From: Euprymna scolopes
Lineage: Eukaryota > Mollusca > Cephalopoda > Sepiida > Sepiolidae
Assembly (NCBI GenBank): GCA_024364805.1
Contig: CM044501.1
Span: 106,303,608-106,328,887 of the forward strand
DNA: 25,280 nt
Direction of reading: 5' to 3'
The notes beneath the pieces are model-generated. The model did not search any database. It had not been told where the DNA came from and saw nothing but the letters and a program-made list of their open reading frames with translations. Shown here in pieces: positions 1-9,247 of the stretch. The position numbers and the translations under genes are program-made. Position 1 is the first letter of the stretch; each line of letters starts with the position of its first letter.

Positions 1-690
1 AGAAACATCAATTTTCAGTGCCAAAATACATGCTCTAATCTTAATTTAGCCTCCAATAACAAAGAATTCAGATTCATAATCCTTTCAGACTCCCAATTAC
101 TCTAAAAGCTATCAAGAATAAAAAGATAGACAGCCCCTAATTGCAAAATTACTCCACAAATTAACTGAATTAAACAGTAAAAAAGAAATCATTTTCTGCT
201 GGATATCGAGTCATTCTGGTATCAAAGGTAATGAATTAGCAGATTCATCAGCAAAAAAACGCCTTAAATCTCCCAATTGATACAAATTTTAAAATTCTAT
301 ACACAGATCTTAAAAAACATATCAACACATATACAACAGAGAAATGGCAAACTTACTGGAATGAACCTCCTAACAACAAACTTCACAAAATAATGCCAAA
401 AATTAACAAACAAGAACAAAATACAAAACTAAACAAAAGAAGTCAAACTAACAAGAATAAAAATAAGCCATACACATTTAACGCATTCATATCTCCTAAA
501 AAAAAGAAAACCAACCCATTTGTATACCTTGTCAAACATCACTCACAGTAAAACACATATTAACTGAATGCACTGATTTTGTAACGAGGAATCATTTCTA
601 CAAAGAAAACAATATTAAGGATTATTTGAGAAAAACAATCCCTACATCATACTTTTATATCTTAAAAAAATTGGCCTTTTTATAAAAATT
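1..690 (+). mobile_element. Decayed LINE 3' end with RNase H domain (I-group type)
   Basis: Broken reading frames across this stretch give the C-terminal part of a non-LTR retrotransposon polyprotein. Around 70-105 the frame reads FIILSDSQ, the RNase H strand that carries a catalytic Asp. Around 145-280 another frame reads through FCWISSHSGIKGNELAD, the classic W-x-SH-x-GI-x-GNE-x-AD signature of RNase H. Downstream, WQTYWNEPPNNKLHKI (about 345-390) and TVKHILTEC (about 540-570) match the post-RNase H linker and a zinc-knuckle-like tail common in I-clade LINEs. At least three frame changes or stops separate these pieces, so it is a dead copy. The 5' part lies outside the window, and no clear poly(A) or target duplication was found at the right edge. 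Clade assignment within RNase H-bearing LINEs is inferred. Confidence 0.8.
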
Positions 691-1362
691 TTTTTAAAAG
701 AACCCTTTATGCAACAGCTCCCTGAACCCATAGATACTCAGAATAAAATAACCCAAAGAGTTGGCATGCTGTGAACCCCAACAAAACAAACAAACAATCT
801 GCTGAATGACTTGCAAATCAAGGCAAGCATATTTTCCAACTGAACAGTTATTCAGCTTAAAATTTAAAGACCCATCTGCCTGTGAGACCGACAGAAAGCC
901 AACTAACATCTTCTGTCAACTCCACTGAAATATGCATAAACATCACATAGACTGTAGTACAAGACCGCTCAAGATTTATCTTCTTAACCAAAAATTATAT
1001 AAAAAGATTTTTGTCTTTCTTTTCCGCCCTAAATTTCAGTTAAAGTTAAGAGCCAAAACATTCTTTCTGATCACATTTACAGATTTTAAGATTTAGTCCG
1101 ACTTGAATTTTAACGAGAAGGTAGAAGTATTTTCACTTACTGTTTGGTATTTTCTCTGACTTTACTCCTCATCATTGCCACAAAAATATTTGTAGCATAC
1201 ATTTCCGCTGTGCACCAATCTCTTGCTTTATTGCTGATTGGTTAATATCTGTACATTTGTTTGCTGCAAAACAATAACAGTGCAATCTGATTTAGGCTGT
1301 TTAAAATATTCTGTGCACTTGTAATATTTGCAGATTTAATATAGTATTTTTATTTATTACTA
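691..1362. other. Unassigned AT-rich spacer
   Basis: No gene, domain or repeat family was recognised. A minus-strand open frame of about 70 codons at 694-909 has no family motif and starts right after the LINE tail, so it could be decayed transposon 3' sequence. It is not called as a gene. Confidence 0.4.
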
Positions 1363-1450
1363 TCAAGATGGTGCCTGACCTTGCCGGTCATAAAATATGC
1401 TTAATATATTTTAATTCATGCAAATTTTGTATTTATTATTACAGAGCCAA

Positions 1451-1453
<3 letters not shown>

Positions 1454-1484
<31 letters not shown>
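1454..1484. repeat. (AT)n microsatellite
   Basis: An uninterrupted AT dinucleotide run of about 31 bases, lying between the tRNA-like module and the 3' block of the minus-strand Helitron remnant. Confidence 0.95.
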
Positions 1485-1489
<5 letters not shown>

Positions 1490-1528
1490 CATTTCAAAAG
1501 TTTACATAAAAAGTAACTTGGGTGCCAT

Positions 1529-1592
1529 CAGCTAGAATCGAAACCAAAACATTTAGCGCTACAGCCTCATTCACTACCATTTTAGCTAATCC
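1529..1592 (-). other. tRNA-like (Pol III A/B box) module in Helitron remnant
   Basis: Read on the minus strand, TTAGCTAAAATGG resembles a tRNA A box and GGTTTCGATTCT a B box. They are separated by a spacer of tRNA-gene size and followed by CTAGC, like a tRNA acceptor-side remnant. The same module appears at 12290-12360 in another copy of the family, so it belongs to the element and is not an independent tRNA gene. It is too degenerate to fold as a real tRNA. Confidence 0.5.
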
Positions 1593-1600
1593 AATAGATG

Positions 1601-1994
1601 AATAAGAAAGTTATAAAATTAAACCACTTTTAGTTATGATTAGTTTATGCATGTGCAAACTAATAGAAATGTCGGCAAATTGAAATGACCATTTTGCAAC
1701 TAGTCGACCTTTTGTACGTGCTATTCATCCATCCAGAGATTTTACTCGTTATAAACTGTCCTTGGTGTAAGATTATTTCCTGTTATGTGACCAGTATTTT
1801 AAGAGTTTATTGGTTAAATATTTTCACACAGACACACATACATCTACTGTTTTATTTATGTAGAAGATTACACATAGATTTACTTTACTACTACTAATGA
1901 GATTATTAAGTAAAGAGATAGTCATGGGCTCCTTTTTTCATCGACTACTACACATGTAGGGGAGGGTACTACTACTGATGATTAAGCCATAATC
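1601..1994. other. Unassigned spacer
   Basis: AT-rich sequence with a short CTACTA-type simple run near 1885-1975. A 70-codon + strand frame at 1685-1897 shows no domain. Nothing else is supported here. Confidence 0.4.
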
Positions 1995-2317
1995 CAGGCG
2001 TCGGCAATCTCTGGCCTTTGAGTGAATTTTATTTGGAATGCCACTTTACTTAGGAAACTCTATAAGAGATTTTTTTGTAAAATGTGTTTGTAATTTTTCT
2101 TTTTCTTTTGATATTCCTATAGTAAAATAAGTGTTATCATTTAAATATAATCATATTATATTTAATATTTGTTTCTTCAAACGCACACAAAATTTATTTA
2201 CATATTTAATAACATTGTTGTCCGCCATGATAAAGTAGTTAAAGCTGTTTGGTCCTCCTCCCATAATCAGCATAGCTTTTTGGCCCTCACGTTTCAAAAG
2301 GTTGCCGATCCCTACTG
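1995..2317 (+). mobile_element. Non-autonomous hAT element (MITE)
   Basis: The left end, CAGGCGTCGGCAATCTCTGG, and the inverted right end, with GGCAACC close to its terminus and a GGCCCTC block further in, match the familiar hAT pattern of CAGnGGTCGGCAACCT... joined to ...GGTTGCCGAnCCCTG. The element is about 323 bp with an AT-rich interior and no transposase. I could not find a convincing 8-bp target duplication; the right terminus seems to have suffered a small insertion. The order hAT is likely; the family is unknown. Confidence 0.6.
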
Positions 2318-2494
2318 TAGTCTCTTGTTTTATTAGTAACGTTCATCTCATAGAATCTTATTTTCCTTTTGCTTGATTTTTGTTTGCAACAATATCTGAT
2401 TTTCTATTTCTCTCTGGAATTTTTTTTTAGATTACCCTCTTCTTTGTTGTCTCTTTGTTTTTCCAATGAAGAAGTTACTTATAACAGCCTAGAT

Positions 2495-3420
2495 CAGGGG
2501 TTTCAAAAATTTTGGAATGGAGGGCTATGTTGTTAACTTTTTTAGAGTTACATGAAAAAAAAAAAATAATAATAACATGGATGTGTTTTATACTGTTTTG
2601 CTCATTAGCTTTGCTTTGTAGTGAAACTGATTCTCCAAAACCTCATTCTTTTAATCATTTTTCTGAACACCACAGAAAAATATTTCATACATTTTTCCGG
2701 TTTGTATTTTTTTTACTATACACATAGATTCGAAAAAGTTGTCAAAAAACAAATATATAACAAATAAATGTTATCAAAGGCAAGATAAGTTACTTTTCTA
2801 CCTAACTGGATATATTTTTTGTGTTTTTATTCAATGTAACATATTTATTCAGCTCGAAAAACATAGTGTTTACCGACGTATTGGAAAATTCAAGATGGCG
2901 TCTCACACCCTCTTTAACACCATAAGTTTGGGAAAAGGTGTTATAAATAAAAAAACTATACAAAATACTATTAAAAACCCGCCGAATATATGTCAACCTA
3001 TGTCACGGTAACATATATTGAGTGAGTTTTTAACAGTATTTTAACCGGTTTTTCATTTATAACACTTTTTCCCAAACTTACCGTGTTAAAGAGAGAATCC
3101 GACACCATCTTGAATGTTCCAATACATCGGTAAACACTGTATGGTTTTCGAGCTGAATAAACATGTTACATTGAATAAAAACACAAAAATATATCCAGTT
3201 AGTTAGAAAAGTAACTTATCTTGCCTTTGATAACATTTATTTGTTATATATTTGTTTTTTGACAACTTTTTCAAATCTGTGTATAGTAATACAAACCCCA
3301 TTTTTCATTTAAAACATTTTTGCTAAATATTTTACATTTTGTATAAGAGCTCCGCAACCTTGAATAAAATACATTGGGGGGTCCAGATCTGGCTCGCGTG
3401 CCGTAGTTAGGAGACCCCTG
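2495..3420 (+). mobile_element. Non-autonomous foldback hAT element
   Basis: It begins with CAGGGGTTTCAAAAATTTTG, with GGAGGGC following. It ends with a block whose complement reads CAGGGGTCTCCTAACTACGG, then a GC-rich GCCAGATCTGG stretch. This asymmetric pair is typical of animal hAT elements (CAGGGGTnnCAAA / TTTGnnACCCCTG). Imperfect 8-bp flanks GCCTAGAT (2487-2494) and TCCTATAT (3421-3428) match at 6 of 8 positions, as expected of an old hAT target duplication. The interior is one huge palindrome, with arms at about 2690-2997 and 3010-3315 pivoting near 3003, so the transcript would fold on itself. Open frames inside it on both strands are by-products of this symmetry. No transposase remains. 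Confidence 0.8.
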
Positions 3421-3428
3421 TCCTATAT

Positions 3429-3785
3429 TCCCATCGATTGTTTCTGACTTCTCCAGAAACATGTGAAAGTTATTTTCCAGGATTGTCATTAAATAATAGA
3501 ATGATATAACTTTGAACTTAATTCTTTTTTTTTCTTTTTTTTTTTATTATTAACTAATTATAAACAAGTTATTATTAACTATTGGATATTAAAAAGCTCA
3601 ATATTAAATTTTCAGCTTCATCTTTGGTTTTGGAAATTGAATTTGTGTCGAATTAATCTGAATTGTAGAAATTTACTTTCTATTATTTTTTGTATATGCG
3701 CAGGGTGTTATGACAAAATTCAACACCTGACAAAGAAAATGAAATCGGCAATAAAAACAAAAGTTGTATATGCAGAGACCCCACA
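3429..3785. other. Unassigned spacer
   Basis: AT-rich sequence with a T-rich tract at about 3522-3545. The right part (about 3700-3785) may be the 3' untranslated end of the adjacent mariner remnant, but no terminal inverted repeat could be placed. Confidence 0.35.
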
Positions 3786-4228
3786 GTTTATTTAGCACCA
3801 GTTAGAATTACATTTTTCAGTGTAACTACTGCCGGTAAAGACTACCGTCTCAAGGTGGGTGTAAAATGAGTTGCGATCTTTGACGACCATGTCATTGTCT
3901 ATAGCAGTGATGCTTTCATGATGCCAACCTTTAGATTCAACTGTGTTGTGGGCATGATTGTTGCTTTTGGCTTTGATCGCACCCCGGTAGAAATAGTCAA
4001 GGGGTTTGCAGTCAGAGGAGAAGGGCAGTCATAAGTCTGACAATCAGTAATAAAGAACATTGTTGAGCTGCCACAATTGCATAGTCTTGTTTCTTGTGTG
4101 CAGGAACAAAGTCCTGCTGAAAGATGTAGGAGTGTCCGGATGCAATCTCATCCATCCAGGGCTTCACTATGCTCTTTGGCACCTGATATTTCATTTACTA
4201 TTATCAAGTGTTGCATTTTGCTGCACCA

Positions 4229-4231
<3 letters not shown>
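3786..4231 (-). pseudogene. Mariner-family transposase, C-terminal remnant
   Basis: Read on the minus strand, one frame gives KPWMDEIASGHSYIFQQD followed by PAHK, the block around the second catalytic Asp of mariner-type transposases (W-x-QQD-x-APAHK). A shifted frame then gives WPSSSPDC and PLDYF, the block with the third catalytic residue, which is Asp in true mariners (SPDxNPLDY). It ends with HNTVES, MVVKDRNSF and LETVV, the usual C-terminal helices. Frames change at least twice and several residues depart from consensus (FVPAHK for SAPAHK; YRG for the usual WG). The N-terminal DNA-binding half is absent; the remnant stops at the (AT)n run beyond 4231. A dead, 5'-truncated copy. Confidence 0.8.

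Positions 4232-4262
<31 letters not shown>
4231..4262. repeat. (AT)n microsatellite, left flank of Tc1 insertion
   Basis: About 32 bases of alternating AT ending directly at the Tc1 left terminus. AT repeats resume immediately after the Tc1 right terminus at 5870, so the element appears to have landed within an existing AT microsatellite. Confidence 0.9.
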
Positions 4263-4265
<3 letters not shown>

Positions 4266-4471
4266 CGCCTTAAAAAAAAAAGTCCCCACTTGTTAATTTT
4301 TCAAACACTGCAAACTTAAGCTAAATTGAATGTAACTGTTTAAACCACCTATACCTCATTTGATTCACCTTTTATTCCTCAATAATTTTACCTATTCATA
4401 TTTGACTTTCAATTGAAGTATCATAGTGTTCACATCAATTTAAAAAATCAACTTCAAATCGAGAAGGCAAA
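4263..4471 (+). repeat. Tc1 left terminal inverted repeat
   Basis: Pairs with 5660-5869. Shared internal blocks include TTTGATTCACCTTTTATTCC and AACTTCAAATCGAGAAGG. The left terminus carries an A-run expansion compared with the right one. Confidence 0.85.
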
Positions 4472-4589
4472 ACGAAACTCAACAGCAATAAATGAGCTTA
4501 AAACCAGCTTAAAATATCCACCTTTTAGCCTCTTTAATTGTAATTGTTGTTCCTTGGTTAACGTAACATTTAGTCCATATACCTCGAGT

Positions 4590-5570
4590 CTCTCTTATTG
4601 ATGATCAGGAACTCATTAATCTCCACCTTTCTGGTTTTTCCAATCAAGAAATCGGCCGCAGATTGAAATGTGATGAGAGAACAGTACAAATAACTGTACA
4701 AAAGCACCAAAACACCATCAGTGTTCATGATGCCTCTAAATCTGGTCATTCTAGAGTTACTTATGAGGAAGACAATGCTATCAAGATTCGAAGCCTCAAA
4801 AACAGATTTGAAATGGCTCCCCATATCCAACAATAGTGTAATCTTGTTAAAAATTGCTCTCTTTCTACAATTAAGAACAGATTGAAGGAATTTAATTTGC
4901 GAGGCTTTTTTCCAAGACGCAAGCCAATGATTTCTGTAAAAAACAGAAAGCGCCGTGTGGACTTCGTCAGATGCAATGTAGATCATGACTCTTCATTTGG
5001 TTGGAAGTGATTTTTAGCGACAAAAGCAAGTTCAATGGGCTAGGCAGAGATGGCAGGCAGTACATCTGTTGAAGGAAGAACAAACAATTTAATCCTAGGT
5101 GCAGTTTCAACACTGCAAGGTGGTGGAGGTTCAATTTTGGTGTAGGGCGTTATTAGTGTTAATTGTCCAGGGCCTGTAGTTCGCTCACAAGGTCGAATTA
5201 ATTTAACCAAGTACATTAATATGTTTACTGAGAATTTTCTACCCTACTTTGAGCCGAATTTGGATAATAATCCCATCTTCATGCAGCATAAATTTCCTAT
5301 TCACACAGCTGACGATGTCAAGAAATTCATTGAAGAGCATGATATTCCATGTTTGGATTGATCTGCACAATCTCCAGACCTTCATCCTATCGAAAATGTA
5401 TGGCATTGCATCAAGCAACAGGTACGCAATGATAAAATTTCAAATCGGGAAGAACTTTAAACAAAAATTAAAGTGAGATGCTCTTTCACTGGAGTATTGT
5501 CATCAACTAATTCAACAGAATGCCCCAAAATTTGCAGACTGTCAAATTCAGAAGGGCTAAGCTACTAAAT
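4590..5570 (+). pseudogene. Tc1-like transposase pseudogene
   Basis: The N-terminal part reads ELINLHLSGFSNQEIGRRL, a helix-turn-helix of the paired-like DNA-binding domain, then KHQNTISVHD and SGHSRVTYEED. A stop interrupts it near 4840. The first catalytic block is recognisable as VIFSDKSKFNGLGRDGRQYI around 5009-5068, with Lys replacing the usual Glu after SD and a frame change in the region. Around 5275-5300 the second-Asp block DNAPIHTA has decayed to HKFPIHTA, so the catalytic Asp is lost. The third block, QSPDLHPIENVW (about 5370-5403), retains the Glu of the DD34E type. Several stops and frame changes (at least five) make it non-functional. The frame covers roughly the full 330-340 residues expected. 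Confidence 0.88.
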
Positions 5571-5659
5571 ATTAACTAGTTCATTGTGTTCTGTTCTATT
5601 TGTGTTGAATTAATGTTCTAAAGTTATATTTAAATAACAATTTTCCATTGTGCAGAGTT

Positions 5660-5869
5660 TTTTTACCTTCTCGATTTGAAGTTAATTTTTTAAATTCACG
5701 TGAACACTAGAATACTTCAATTAAAAGTCAAATATGAACAGGTAAAATTATAAAGGAATAAAAGGTGAATCAAATTAAGAATGAGTTGTTTAAACAGTTA
5801 CCTTCGATTTAGCTTAAATTTGTTGTTTTTGAAAAATGACAAGTGCAGGCTTTCTTTTTGGTGGCACTG
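5660..5869 (-). repeat. Tc1 right terminal inverted repeat
   Basis: Inverted partner of 4263-4471, ending GGTGGCACTG just before the TA flank. Its terminus keeps the consensus CAGTGCC better than the left one. Confidence 0.85.

Positions 5870-5901
<32 letters not shown>
5870..5901. repeat. (TA)n(TG)n microsatellite, right flank of Tc1
   Basis: About 16 bases of TA/AT followed by about 16 of GT. Continues the AT microsatellite that the Tc1 element split. Confidence 0.9.
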
Positions 5902-7632
5902 ATCCACGAATGGCTGTTTCACTGTGTCAAGGTTTTTAGTGTAATTAGATCTGATGAACATTTCCAGAAGTTGAGATTGTACAATAGTCAGCAATCTTAC
6001 TCATAAGACATTTCGTCCATTATGAAATGATAATGTATTTTTATTGTTTACATTATCAATTCCAAAGAACTCTATAATTATACTAAGTGGAAACTGTTAT
6101 TTCATTTATTGGCAAGCTCAACTGTGACATTACCACTTAGGCAAGGTTCTGAAGGCTGCCAGATCACCATTACAAATAAATGACTCTGCAGCAACACCGT
6201 GAGATTCAACCCCTAGGCCAAGTGAGTTGAGCTGATATCTTGCCAACTGATTATCATAAATAATTGGAAAAGTACAGAATTGTCATTTGACCATTAGCCT
6301 CCTAGTGGGGAATTGTGTGGCAAGCTTTGATTGGTTATTGAAGGTGGTTGCAACTTACCGACAGCCACCTCAATAGAAAACAGGCTGTGTGCCTAATTTT
6401 AGTAAGTTGTGAAGAGTCACAGAGAGTTCCAGGTGCAACAAAGTTGAGTTGACAAGCCAGTTAACTCTGGGCATGAAGCTAACCAGGATTGGTATGATAA
6501 GCCAGCGAGATCTTTAATACTTCTGAAGGAATAGTAACTTAAAAAAAAAGTCCCTTTTTGAAAGCAGAGAAATGATGGAAGCCAGCATAGTTTGAACCCG
6601 TAAATTCTAACCACAAGTTCCTTGTAGACAGAGGAATTTATGTAGCGAATTAAAACCAGAAAAGCTTATTTCATTGTCTCAGACATGGCAAAAGAAAGAA
6701 AGAACCAAATTATGAAATACAGACTGATTTGTGAACCTGTAGTGAGAGAGAACTGAATTCTTCCTCACCTCTCTCATAGACAACAATTACTACTACAACC
6801 CACTTAGTAACAGAGAGATGAAGACCGTATGACAATACTTTTCTGTTTGCTTTTTTTATTTTATTATTTTTTCTCATTAGTCTTTTTTTTAACAGAAAAC
6901 CTTTATACAAATTCATTTGTGTATGTATATCATTTTTCTTTCTTCATTTTTCCTTCTCTTCTGTTTGGAATGGTTATTGACAGCATTTTTAATGCACTCT
7001 TGTATATGACAGGGATACAACACCAGCTGCATAGAGGAGCGTTCCTTTTTACAGCAGTGACACCATATCAACTGAATGAATGAAAAAATCTATTTTAAAA
7101 TAGAAATGCTGCACAATGCACGGGAGTGCTGTATTACGGTCATAGAATCGATCACTAACTGGGATTGTCCATTTAGTGAACTTTGGGTCATCATAAGACT
7201 CAGTGATCTTGTGACATGGATTAAAAAAATAACACAACATGGGCATGTCACAGAGGTCATATTTGCTGTCCGATTCCGGATACTAAAAACTCTTGCATAA
7301 ACTGGGTCTGTCTTTGATTGTGGGATCCTCAAGATGTTACATTTTGTAACTAGTCGGGTGTGACTCTGATCTCCTTAGAATTGGTACTAATGATCAATGA
7401 TTTTTTGTGTTTTGTAAGAGGTTTGGTCGTGACCCCTTTGATCGTGTTATAATTGTTACCTGACTATGTTATACAATGCAAAAAATAAATCTTTACAATA
7501 AAAATCTGAAACTTGTGAATTAAAATTAGTTTTTAAAGATAATTGTATGAATTTCAATTTGATTGGAAATTTATTTTTAACCTAATCTCATATCATAAAA
7601 TATTAAAAGAAAATCTTTTTCTTTTCTTTTAG
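5902..7632. other. Upstream/intron region of TDP2, no gene recognised
   Basis: No exon with a UBA-like motif, as found at the TDP2 N-terminus, could be seen here, and no transposon family was recognised. Two small stem-loops are visible: 6337-6374 (ATTGAAGGTGG arm pairing with CCACCTCAAT) and 7211-7252 (GTGACATG with CATGTCAC). Open frames on both strands at 7076-7332 overlap each other and have no family motif. A pyrimidine-rich tract at about 7610-7630 serves the splice acceptor at 7631-7632. Confidence 0.4.
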
Positions 7633-7749
7633 GCAAAACGCTGCTAAAAATGAAGATAAGCGAATCCGTCTGCTTTCTTGGAATCTTGATGGTTTAGATA
7701 CAAACAATTTGAAGACTAGGACAAAATATGTTTGCCAAGTTATTGCAAA
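7633..7749 (+). CDS. TDP2: TDP2 internal exon, start of catalytic domain
   Basis: This exon follows a strong acceptor (pyrimidine tract plus AG at 7631-7632) and ends at a GTAATT donor (7750). Reading from its second base gives QNAAKNEDKRIRLLSWNLDG and onward to QVIAK. The motif SWNLDGLD matches ITWNIDGLD in vertebrate TDP2 and holds the active-site Asn that helps bind the metal and phosphate. The family member hydrolyses 5'-phosphotyrosyl bonds left by trapped topoisomerase II, in the nucleus, and allows end joining afterwards. Both bordering introns are phase 2, and the final AA joins the first G of the next exon to encode Lys. The upstream UBA-like exon(s) are not visible, so the gene is partial at its 5' end. 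Confidence 0.95.
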
Positions 7750-8020
7750 GTAATTTTGTTTTCGTTTTTTTATTTTTTTTTTTGTTTTATGGTACAAAAT
7801 TTTCATTGTTTATTTCATTTGCTTAATGTGATGATGATGATAATTAATACACTTAAACCACTAACTTCAAAAAGGAAAACACTCTAACTAATATTGGTCA
7901 ATATCATCTGTCACATTTATGCTTTGTACAAAAGTAATTGAAGGAAGGGGCTGTATTCTTACTTCTTTTCTCCACTTATGTATATCTAGTTATAAATTAA
8001 GAAAAGACAATTTTTGAAAA

Positions 8021-8245
8021 TCATGCCAGACAAGGCATGAGGCCATTTGATATAAGGAGCTAAAAAAGTAAGGTATAAAATTAGCCAACGATAAGTCTAG
8101 ATGGAATAAATTCTGACCTAGAAAACACTAATTTTTCCCCCTTTGTCAAAAATATTGCTCATGAAATACATGTTCTAAAGGAGAAAATAAGGGAAACAAT
8201 AATTAGTAGTAATGTCAACTGAAACTGCTATTTCTACTCTCTTTA
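8021..8245. repeat. Dispersed repeat family D, copy 1
   Basis: Shares an ordered set of blocks with 10441-10675: ACAAGGCATGA, TTGATATAAGGAGCT, AAGTCTAGATGGA, ACCTAGAAAACA, CCTTTGTCA and CTAAAGGA. The two copies look about 75 percent alike by eye. No coding domain, inverted ends or poly(A) tail was identified, so it could be a SINE or a fragment of a larger element. It lies in the first visible TDP2 intron. Confidence 0.7.
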
Positions 8246-8671
8246 CTTGCCCAATGTTATTTGGGAGACTTACTTTCTTTTCTTTTTTTTTTGATTATTC
8301 TGTTTGTAATTTCTTTTTCACAACTTGAAATTTTGTAAACAAACGTTTTGTTTTGAACTTACATGACGACATCGCATGTCACTCATGACAGACGGCACTT
8401 CAAAAAGATCAAATATCAGTGCTCGCTATCATTTCTATCGATGCGCACGTAAAAGGTTTTTAAGCAATTCTTTTCAAATTTTATAACAGAAATATATTGG
8501 CTATTACATACCGTTTGAACAAAGTATCTATCTTGATTTATTTTTGTACTAGAAAGCCTCAACTTCAAGATGTTCCAAGTTTTGATTGGAAAGTCACACA
8601 TGTTTTGTTCAAATTCTTTTTCTCTTATTGTTTTAAAAATATAAAATGTCATCGACTAGGAGAACTTCCGT

Positions 8672-9247
8672 GTCAAGTATTTATATGAACAATACTGCTG
8701 CCATATCTGGGCAGGAGCTGCTAAAAACGGCCTATCCTGCCTTGACAGAGTACAAAATAGATTTCGTGGCTTAGTGAGGGATGCCCTTTTCTTTACCCTG
8801 CAACCTCTCTCCCACAGAAGAGACGTTGCGAGCCTATCCTTGTTTTATCGTTATTTCCATGGCAGGTGCTCGTCTGAACTCCAATCTCTGGTCCCCCCTC
8901 GCCAATCTTTCACAATAAACACCCGTCTAGCTGAATCCACTGTAAAAAATTTCACCCACTCTTTATCTGTGCCTAAATCAAAACGTGGATTCCATGAGCA
9001 AAGCTTCTTTCTTAGAACTGCACCCCTGTGGAACTCTGTTCCGTATGCCTGCTTCCCACTTGACTACAACTTGGATGTCTTCAAGTCCAACGTTAACAAA
9101 TTCCTAATGAACTACCCCCTTAAGTAAACACTTCATCAAATCTCCACACTAATGTAATGTACTTGCAATAACCCTTATCCCTGAGTGGCTTCCAGGCCTT
9201 GATAAGTGGTGACCACCGTGTAAAAACAAAAACAAAAAAAACAAACT
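8672..9247 (+). mobile_element. 5'-truncated LINE copy (family L, copy 1)
   Basis: A frame running from about 8690 to the stop at 9125-9127 encodes the last ~145 residues of a LINE ORF2: YCCHIWAGAAKNGLSCLDRV, then LFYRYFHGRCSSEL, FFLRTAPLWNSVP and FKSNVNKFL. This C-terminal arrangement (LDRVQ...RRDV..L..FYRY.HG.CS.EL...F..R.A.LWNSLP) is widespread in CR1/Jockey-group LINEs that lack RNase H. It matches the C-terminus of the longer copy at 14350-17375. The 3' UTR ends in a CTTATC...GATAAG stem-loop and a (CAAAAA)-like tail at about 9223-9247. The frame is intact from the truncation point on, so it is probably younger than the copy at 11320-11643. Confidence 0.85.

Larger units (their letters stand above)
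1363..1600 (-). mobile_element. Helitron remnant, 3' half (third copy of local family)
   Basis: On the minus strand this matches the right part of the Helitrons at 11992-12923 and 19480-20183: a GGCTCTxTAATAATAAATA block, then TTAAAATATATT, then GCATATTTTATGACCGG. The terminal hairpin here is TGACC-GGCAA-GGTCA, a different but intact stem from the CCGG-based one in the other copies. The final CTRR signature is blurred. Upstream it also shares a tRNA-like module with the 11992 copy. An (AT)n run of about 31 bp (1454-1484) has expanded inside it. The 5' half was not found. Confidence 0.65.
4263..5869 (+). mobile_element. Tc1-like DNA transposon with long inverted ends (inactive)
   Basis: A full-length element of about 1.6 kb. 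Its left end starts CAGCGCCTTAAAAA; the complement of its right end reads CAGTGCCACCAAAAAG, the standard Tc1 terminus. The inverted repeats are long, about 208 bp each (4263-4471 and 5660-5869), and by eye about 85 percent alike, including an inner AACTTCAAATCGAGAAGG block. TA dinucleotides flank both ends, as expected for TA target duplication. Between them lies one decayed transposase frame in + orientation. The arm divergence suggests a moderately old insertion. Confidence 0.9.

Noticed and set aside
2739-3011. Open frames on both strands (2739-3011 and 2802-2996) that look like a 60-90 residue protein
   Set aside because: They lie in the arms of the foldback hAT; the symmetry of the palindrome creates paired open frames. 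No domain is present.
7076-7332. Overlapping + and - strand open frames of 65-80 codons
   Set aside because: Three frames overlap on the same bases, with no family motif, no splice context and no conservation evidence available.
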